Part shown: piece after piece, positions 57,400 through 64,000 of the stretch
Numbering within the stretch: the first letter of the stretch is position 1
Layout: each line of letters starts with the position of its first letter
Assembly: GCF_037179485.1 (NCBI RefSeq)
Contig: NW_027040763.1
Span: 1,736,001 to 1,800,000, forward strand
Direction: 5' to 3'
Length of the DNA stretch: 64,000 nt
DNA from: Ochlerotatus camptorhynchus
Taxonomy: Eukaryota; Arthropoda; Insecta; Diptera; Culicidae
Notes under the pieces: generated by a model
What the model was told of the DNA's origin: nothing
The model's database searches: none
What the model saw: the letters and a program-made list of their open reading frames with translations, nothing else
Position numbers and translations under genes: made by a program

Positions 57400-58900
57400 C
57401 GGAAACTCCAGGGAATTTCTGTTGCTTACAGAGATCCTTCCTGAAATACTGAATTTTTTCGAAATTTCGAGAGCTTTCCAAGTTCTGGATATTATCAACG
57501 TGGCTAGATTGGCCGGAGTTTCAAACATTTATGAAGTTGCCTGGAACTCCTCCAAAGGCTTAAAAGCGAGAGAACTCATAAAACAACAACAATTTTTCCG
57601 TCCAGCTTTCTCAAAAGATAGTTCTCTAAGTTCCAATGGTTTTTGGTGTTCCAAAAGTATGCCTAGTTGTTCCGGGAGGCATTCGAGTTTTAAAAGCCTC
57701 CCGAAATACCAAAAATCTCGTTAACAGGTGTGCCCGGAGAAAATTTTGAGATTTTGGCTTCTAAGAATCGCTGCATTTTCGGGTGTTTTTGGGGCTTATT
57801 TCTTGCTGTTCTTGAAGTTTTTGGAATATCGAAAGTAGGTGGTTAAAAACTCCTCTAAATACTTCCGGAACTACGAGAGCTTGAGGAATTTCAGAGATGT
57901 TCCGAATTCTACAAACAGTCAGAATTTAGAGTACTTATATCAACTCTAGTGCACAGTAATCCAGGCCATGTTCAGTATATTTTGAACTACAGAACTGTTT
58001 GGTAAGTTTAAAAATCAGTGACAAATCCAATAATAAGTAAATGTACTCCGAGCTAGTACAGACGTTGTTCAGTTTACCCCATTTATTTATAAAAAAAAAT
58101 ACCGATTCAAAACCAGGTAAAATTCTACCGATTTCGGTGATCTGAATCTGAAACTAGAACTTCAAGATCTTCGAAATCTTTTGTAACTTTGGCCGTAACT
58201 TTGAAAACTGCCGGAAGCGACTAAAAGAACTATGTAGCTGGTGCTTCGAGAATTCTGAATATATGTTTGAAGCTTATTTTTAGTTTTAAATTTAGTTCTA
58301 CTCTTGCAATTTTGGAATTCTTTTTTTTTGGAAATTATTTCTTGCAGTTCTTTGGATATTGAACGTTCTAAGATTAGAGCTAAACTTCCGATAAACTCGA
58401 TACTCCCGGAACTGCGAGAACTTTTGAAACTTCAGTGGTGTACAAAACTCGTCATATCCTATCAATTTAAAGAATTTCAGCAACTCTAAAAATGACTTGC
58501 TAGTAAGTTGATGTCAAGCTATTCGAGAGCTTTTCAATCTTCCAATATCTCTGGAAAATTGTGGTGCTTCGAGAATTTTAGGAACATCTGAGATCTTTTG
58601 AAACTGCAGTAAATTGTGTAATTATTAAACCTTTAGTCAATCCATAGAACTCAAATCTTTACTTTTGAAATCTTAAAAAACTTCCGCAACAAAAAGAGCT
58701 ATAGAGCTTCTGGAACATTAAGAGTAGCTAAAACTATCACAACACCAACTATCACAACAAAAAGAAGTTAATTTTCTAAAAACCACGACAAACTATCCTG
58801 TGTCGTTCAGGCTTTCTTTGACGAATTTTCTAACTTTCTGGAGGATTCTGTAGAATGGAAAATTCTACTTGTGGTGTTGTTTGAATTAGCGAGTGACTCT
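57400..58900. repeat. Degenerate TTCCGGAACTTC-type repeat region
   Basis: Texture like the hAT-type element interior (TTCGAGAGCTTTCCAAGTTC, AACTTCAGTGG) and an ATACCGATT motif near 58101, but no TCTGGCAACGCTG end. Possibly a distant relative. Frames here are repeat artefacts. Confidence 0.4.
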
Positions 58901-59138
58901 CGCTAGTTTCATCTCTAGTGATTTTTGGACTTCTGAAGTAAAAACAATGCTAGAACTTTGCATGAAACCAGTTTAAACTCTTTTTCCTGATTCGAAAAAA
59001 AAAATGATTCTGATGTGTTGTATTAATTAAAGAGGACTCTTCGGCAGTCATCTTCCTGTCAATGTTGTAATGAAATATCGCAGCGAATCCTTCTTATTCA
59101 ACCACGAATTATTGTCTCAAAGAACCCCAACTACCTAC

Positions 59139-60230
59139 CTAATTCTCTTCCAGAGGGCACCGCAATTCGATCCACTTGAATTCCTTTCGACCGTGCGGTT
59201 CTCTTCTCCGTTTTCAAGGCTTCTTGATCCGTCACCCGCAAGCCTGTCACCCGAGAATCCCCTGCACCTTGCAAATCACCACGAACCACTCAACCGGGTC
59301 TCGACAACCAAACACTCCGGAAGCAAACCTGGCACTGGTAGCTTGGTTCACTCTTGTATCACCTTCCCGCGGGGACCCGTTGACGAAAATCTCCTTCTCG
59401 GTCAATATTACTCCACAACGCTAGCAAAGGCCATCAGTAATCAATGTAGGAAAGCACACGACAAGAATTTCCTGCAGCAGCTCCTCACTTCTTTCATCTA
59501 TTTTTAACGGAGAAACATCACCCGCCCATCAGAGTGAAAATTTTCTCTACTCCTCGATGCTGCTGCTCTCACATGCACACGAACACACCTATTTTCCGGC
59601 CGTTTTTCCCCACACGACAAGCAAGCGGCAGCATCCGTCGTCGCCGTTCTACTGCTGCTGCTCCACGGCAAATATGTGTGAAATTGATTTTTTTTTATAT
59701 CTACTTTCACTTGGCGTTCTCGACCGCGAACAGCGCAAAATTTGCAATCAATCGAACCGGGGAGGACCACTTCTTTTCCACCGAACGACGATGATTGTGT
59801 GTTAATTTTATATTCTCCGCTTCTCGGCGCACACTCTCGACGCGGAATTCTCTTGGTTCTTTGCTTCAGAACATCTGTTTGGAATCCGCCTTTGTTTTTC
59901 ACGAAAATTCACACACACACAAAATTATTCACTTCCGAAAAACACTCCGGCGACAATGACAGGACAATCACACCAAATTAAAGCAGGCTTTAACAATCAA
60001 TCAGAAGAAAAACATCAACACAGATTTGTGCGTCGTTTCTGGCCCGCAAATGAGAATGTTCCGTGTGTCAAATGAAAATCCGATTAAATTCCTGGCCGAA
60101 TTTTCCTTCTGGTGGCGTATAGGCGTGAACGAACCCACTGCGGCACTGTTTCCACTTCTGTCAATAGCGAAATTTTCACCCATTCACACTCAATTTTACC
60201 AACGTACGAGCCAAATCGCATCGCTTTCTT
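59139..60230 (-). other. Putative promoter-proximal first exon (5' UTR) of a minus-strand gene
   Basis: Unique, G+C-richer than the flanks. Read on the minus strand it has the texture of an insect 5' UTR: long, purine- and GTG-rich (GTGAATTTTCGTGAAAAACA, CAGCAGCAGTAGAACGGCGA), no repeat similarity, ending at donor-like GAGAATTAG/GTAGGT (59139/59138). The 132-codon minus frame inside (59902-59504) starts at GTG, ends in TAA and looks like chance coding. The start site is not located; 60230 is an arbitrary limit. The encoded gene would lie to the left, possibly beyond the window. Inference only. Confidence 0.35.
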
Positions 60231-61880
60231 CGCCCCGTCCAGTCAAAGCACTATTTTCCAATTGATATCAATCAAAATCCACACAGAAAAAAAGGGTTCT
60301 ATGAACTGCTGTCACAGGGCTAGAAAATCGAATCAACACACTTGCACTCGCAGCAGAGCAAGGGGGATATGCGACCGTCCATCTTGGAAATATTTACACA
60401 ACTCAAAACGACGAACGACGAACGACGTCGACGACGATGGGCTGCGTTGCGGTACGGTTGATTCTGTCGTATGTTGCCGCCACTCCTGCATCGCTTCGCA
60501 CACGAAATGCACTGGCCTCTCTGCGAAACGAGTGGACGAAAACGGTCAAGAGAGGGTTAATCGCGCATTGCGCTGTGTTCGGCTCCCCTCACGAATGAGC
60601 GCAGTGGTGCCTAATATCATAAGCCGAAATCGTTCCTCAATAATGATTATTTAGGACTGTTTCCAGTTATTTCATTGTTTAACTGAGTGATTTCCTAGCA
60701 ATAGAATAAGACAATATTATAAACTATTCACAATAGATTATTCATTTTGGACAAACATAAATCAATCAAGCTTGGATGGAACGTCTACTCTCAAACTTGT
60801 GGCTGAAAAGTAGGTGCCGAATTGCATAATCTGCCAACACTGGATCACCAATGTTTTGATCTAAGAGGAAGAGGTGACAATTGGCTTCTTCCTCTTTTAT
60901 TTCTATCTCTATCTCTATCTTTATCTATCTCTATCTCTATCTTACGCACATGAAATCGACCAATCAGGAAGTGGTTCGCGTTTGACAGAAAAGTGGTTTT
61001 TTTTCGCCCCCGTATTGTCTCCTCTTCTCTTAGGTTTTGATGTGTGTGATGTGACAGCATAATGTGTGTTGCTCATGCTGCTGTCAACTTTGGCATATTT
61101 TTATGCTGTAAGTGTGAGTGTAGTGGTGCAAGATGTTTTCTGATACGGTTGCGACGGGATGCGAAGTGGTGGTGGTGGTGATAAAAATGCTTCAGAAGCG
61201 AGAGAATCAACTGTGGATTAGGTCTGCTTTGGTCGAATCGAGAACGAGAAATAAGAGAGGATTAAATTAAAATATTAAAATAATTATATTTTTTACTTTC
61301 ATTTCGTTCGATACAGCACGCAATTTTGAAACTATCCAGAATTGGGTGTAATCCCCGTAGATAGGTTAAACCTGAACCTACCTAAAAATGTGTAAACTAA
61401 GGCTGTGTTCCATTTAATTAGTGAATTTTTACTTACACTCAGAAAATATTAAAATCTAAATAGATTAAAAGCTACACTAAATCACAACTCTCCTGACCGA
61501 TGCATAACTTGGTATAAAGAGAGAATACACGCTTAGTATAACAATTGTTTATACATAGGATAGTATAAAGTGAGTGTATGTATAGTTTGTTTAATTTATG
61601 ATTATTCATAGAATTAGCAGGGGGTAAGCCACTCTGCCACCTTGTGACTGTGCTGATTGTGTTTCTTGTGTGTTTTTGGGTGTTTCAGGGTGTTTCTGTG
61701 TCGAATGAGCTGTCAAAACGTCACGCGGCAACATACAATGTTTACAAGCAACCATGACTTCCACATCGCTGAAAATGATAGATCCCCCTGCGATCGTCGT
61801 TGTTTATTGGCGTTGATGGTGACTCTGTAACTCTTTACTCCTATGGAAAAATCCAATAAGTAAACGACAGTCTGTGCGTT
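60231..61880. other. Unique sequence; possible upstream regulatory region
   Basis: Contains ACGACGAACGACG repeats near 60410, a (TATCTC)n microsatellite at 60901-60942, and A+T-rich sequence after 61260. The 180-codon plus frame at 60112-60654 lies antisense to the putative promoter and starts at GTG or ATG without family resemblance; not accepted as a gene. Confidence 0.3.
60901..60942. repeat. (TATCTC)n microsatellite
   Basis: About seven units of a TATCTC/TATCTT repeat; it makes artificial frames on both strands. Confidence 0.9.
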
Positions 61881-61884
61881 ATAC

Positions 61885-62744
61885 ATGGCGGAATTTGTAC
61901 TATCCTTTCACTGCACCGAAAATTCTCATAAGACATCCATAAATCGTAAAAGAAGAGACAATTTTTCGACAGTGTCATCGACGCCAATTTTTTGGAACAA
62001 AACCTCGGGCAGGAGGATTATTAAGTCCCAACAATACAACCACAAACGAAGTGACAGACGGAGCGGCTCGAAAACTTTGGTGACTAACCTGCTATTGCAA
62101 TTTTTCAGTGTACCACATGGCAACACCACTACCATAGAGGTAACTCTAAGACCAGAAGGTCCCGAAGAAATGTGCTCAACTTTTTGGCTCAGCTCTGGTA
62201 CTCTCTTCGGTCCCAAGCTAATCGATTCACCCCTTGAAACATAGGAAAAACCAATAACCCCTCATTTTACCTATCAAACTTTCATAGCGAATCAAAACAA
62301 ACATTGCGTAGTATTGGAATTTCGACGTATCCCTCAATCGTTTGCTTGGGACCAATAGGCTAGTCAAGTAGCGAGCCAATTTAAAATCGTTAGTTTCGTA
62401 TTGATTGTTGCCACTACTACTGGATTGTACCACATGGCAACACTACTACTAGATTGAACTAGCATTTTCACCAAATGTACTAGAATGTTTTGGTTCTATC
62501 TAAAAAATGACAAAATGATACACACTCTTTGCACACTGTCAAAGAATCAATGTACACAAAATCAACTTTGTTCAAATCAAAACAAAAAAACTAACCCATC
62601 TGGTGGATGATGGCACAAGCTTCCAAGAAAATTCTATTACAGTGAACCACATTATTTAAATGGATTTCTTCGCCAGTTAGTCGTCTGTCACTTCGTTTGT
62701 GATACAACCGCGATATGTGGCCACCATCCGGTCCGTTTTCGGAG
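61885..62744 (+). pseudogene. Coding-like exon interrupted by an inverted-repeat element
   Basis: ATG at 61885 opens MAEFVLSFHCTENSHKTSIN... IIKSQQYN. The insert at 62041-62701 with its duplication then interrupts. Taking one copy of the target duplication away, the frame continues RDMWPPSGPFSE to a donor GAG/GTAAGC at 62744/62745 in phase 0. No family recognised, and no convincing acceptor follows. Could be a worn transposon gene rather than a host exon. Confidence 0.3.
62041..62701. mobile_element. 661-bp inverted-repeat element with 7-bp target duplication
   Basis: Perfect 20-bp inverted ends CACAAACGAAGTGACAGACG (62041-62060 and 62682-62701), flanked by ATACAAC (62034-62040; 62702-62708). 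Inside, GTACCACATGGCAACAC occurs twice (about 62110 and 62427). No coding. The duplication length (7) is unusual; superfamily not assigned. Confidence 0.9.
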
Positions 62745-62879
62745 GTAAGCGTCGTAGTGATTTAAACCGAATTTATAAAAAATCACCCATATTATTATTT
62801 TCGGTCGAACCATACACATTTTGTATTGTTCGAACGGTTTAAACGAAAACAAGAATATGCGTGAGTAAGTAAACTTTAC

Positions 62880-63216
62880 CTGTCTTATATTTGAAGTTTG
62901 TGACATGGCACAGAACTTTTCCGGCAAGCACAACCCAATCTCCTACCGATACCTGCTGCAATGTTGCGTTCCATACCATGGGTGTTGGTTCATTCGATCG
63001 TAGTTGCCGGAAGCGCTGTAGCCGATCACTTGACCGTTTAAGTCGGCCCGATGACAGCAACCAGATCACGAACGATTTTTTTTTATATTTAGAACTCTTG
63101 TTTACATGCATCTGTGAGGTGTGAGCCACGTGGTGTCACATCAGCTCCACGGCTTCTTCTTTGCTGAATTCGTCCTGCACGTTCTCGACCGTTATCAGCT
63201 CCAGTTTCGCTTCCAT
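62880..63216 (-). pseudogene. Coding-like segment on minus strand with one stop and a good splice donor
   Basis: ATG at 63214-63216 opens MEAKLELITVENVQDEFSKE EAVELM, then TGA, then the same frame continues for about 80 codons (SSGRLKRSSDRLQRFRQLRS; VSVGDWVVLAGKVLCHVTNF KYKTG) to a consensus donor ACAG/GTAAAG at 62880/62879. The hydrophobic beta-rich VGDWVVL...GKV pattern looks like real protein, but I cannot name the family. The plus-strand frame at 62891-63124 is its shadow. Either a decayed transposon/zinc-finger-type gene or a host exon with a sequence error. Confidence 0.35.
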
Positions 63217-64000
63217 GTTAATGAGTGAAGTCTCACATTCGTGTTCGATATTTTTTAAAATTAAATATTAAAAATAATACAGTATTAATCGAGGGGCGAT
63301 CACCTTCATAAATCAGCTGAATTGTAAATACACACTTCGGAAAATACAATAAAAATACGTTTACACGCTGAAACTTAAATACCCTTTAAATACCTCGAAA
63401 ATTCTTTGTACACGAAAAATACATTTCATAATTAATTTAAAGCAAACCCCACACGCATCATTATATTGACGCGAAGGGGAATTATTGACAATAATATTGA
63501 TGATGTGAATTCAGAAATATTGTCAATCTCGATATATTGACGTCAATATAGAATGTATTGACAATACATCCACTTAATACACTTAAATACAAAAATACAC
63601 TAAACTTAAAAATACATAAATACGAAAAAATACAAAATACACCTTTTCAAGTCTGGTAGATGAATTGAAAATACTCAAGTTTTAATCATGTACCTTCCGT
63701 GTTTTCCCTGGTGTTTTCGGAATCATCGGAATTATTTAGAGATCCGAGTGCTTGGCCGACGCGACAAATTCAAATTTTGTGGATTTATGTTTTCGGTTTA
63801 TACTTTCTTTGAAATCAATATCGCCCTCACTGCATCCTAGTGAAAGCAATAATTGCGTGGCGCTATTTTCGGCTTTGTGGATCGCCGCCACTAAAGAGCC
63901 TGAATTTATAAAGAGGCGACATCTTATCCATTTGACAGGTATTCTGCTCGATTGGAATTACTTTTCAAATGACTTTGACAGACAATCGATTGTTCCAACT
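63217..64000. other. A+T-rich end of window; palindromic ATTGACAAT cluster
   Basis: 63470-63575 holds repeated ATTGACAAT/ATTGTCAAT units and the perfect 18-bp palindrome TATATTGACGTCAATATA (63533-63550). 63700-64000 is unique; no coding sequence recognised. Confidence 0.4.

Noticed and set aside
59504..59902. 132-codon minus-strand frame in the putative first exon
   Set aside because: Starts at GTG, low-complexity SSSRTATTDAAA-type composition, most simply chance coding in a long UTR.
60112..60654. 180-codon plus-strand frame
   Set aside because: Lies antisense to the putative promoter/UTR region, composition driven by short ACG repeats, no family resemblance.
1..64000. Integrated viral sequence, as is common in Aedes genomes
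   Set aside because: No frame resembled a viral polymerase, capsid or glycoprotein; all polymerase motifs seen belong to non-LTR retrotransposons.

Overview
The window looks like non-coding chromosomal DNA of a mosquito, most likely an Aedes (culicine). The basis is its content: an ITmD37E-type (DD37E) transposase, several tRNA-derived SINE families (one resembling the abundant Aedes Feilai-type SINE), I-clade and Jockey-clade non-LTR retrotransposons, and many MITEs, all in A+T-rich sequence with no bacterial-style operons. The species call is inference; no search was run. I found no complete, intact host protein-coding gene and no rRNA, functional tRNA or CRISPR array.

Layout. 1-1.07 kb: 3' part of a DD37E transposon. 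2.2-3.4 kb: single-copy-looking island. 3.5-11.3 kb: SINEs, MITEs and a 1.7-kb Tc1/mariner-like mosaic. 11.4-13.8 kb: richer, mostly unique island. 13.9-20.4 kb: I-clade LINE 3' end, SINEs, a truncated hAT-like copy and a degenerate GAATTC-rich array. 20.4-25.6 kb: mainly unique sequence. 26.7-28.2 kb: three-level nest (mariner relic, LINE 3' end, giant hairpin MITE). 28.9-32.1 kb: LINE, SINE and a unique island. 32.2-34.6 kb: pogo-derived element and a pogo-like MITE. 34.9-45.6 kb: repeats, MITEs and LINE scraps. 45.6-47.9 kb: unique island. 48.2-50.7 kb: second three-level nest holding a complete 2,041-bp hAT-type element with perfect 8-bp target duplications. 51.9-53.1 kb: two nested inverted-repeat elements. 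53.9-57.0 kb: two decayed Jockey reverse transcriptases in opposite orientation. 59.1-60.3 kb: a region that, read on the minus strand, looks like a promoter plus long 5'-UTR first exon. 61.9-63.2 kb: two short coding-like segments on opposite strands, one split by a 661-bp inverted-repeat element.

Reading it as a whole: if the 59-60 kb segment is a real first exon on the minus strand, most of the window to its left may be the first intron of a large gene, consistent with unique islands scattered among transposons. This is inference. The transposon boundaries are the best-supported features, because target-site duplications and terminal inverted repeats can be read directly and give the order of insertion.
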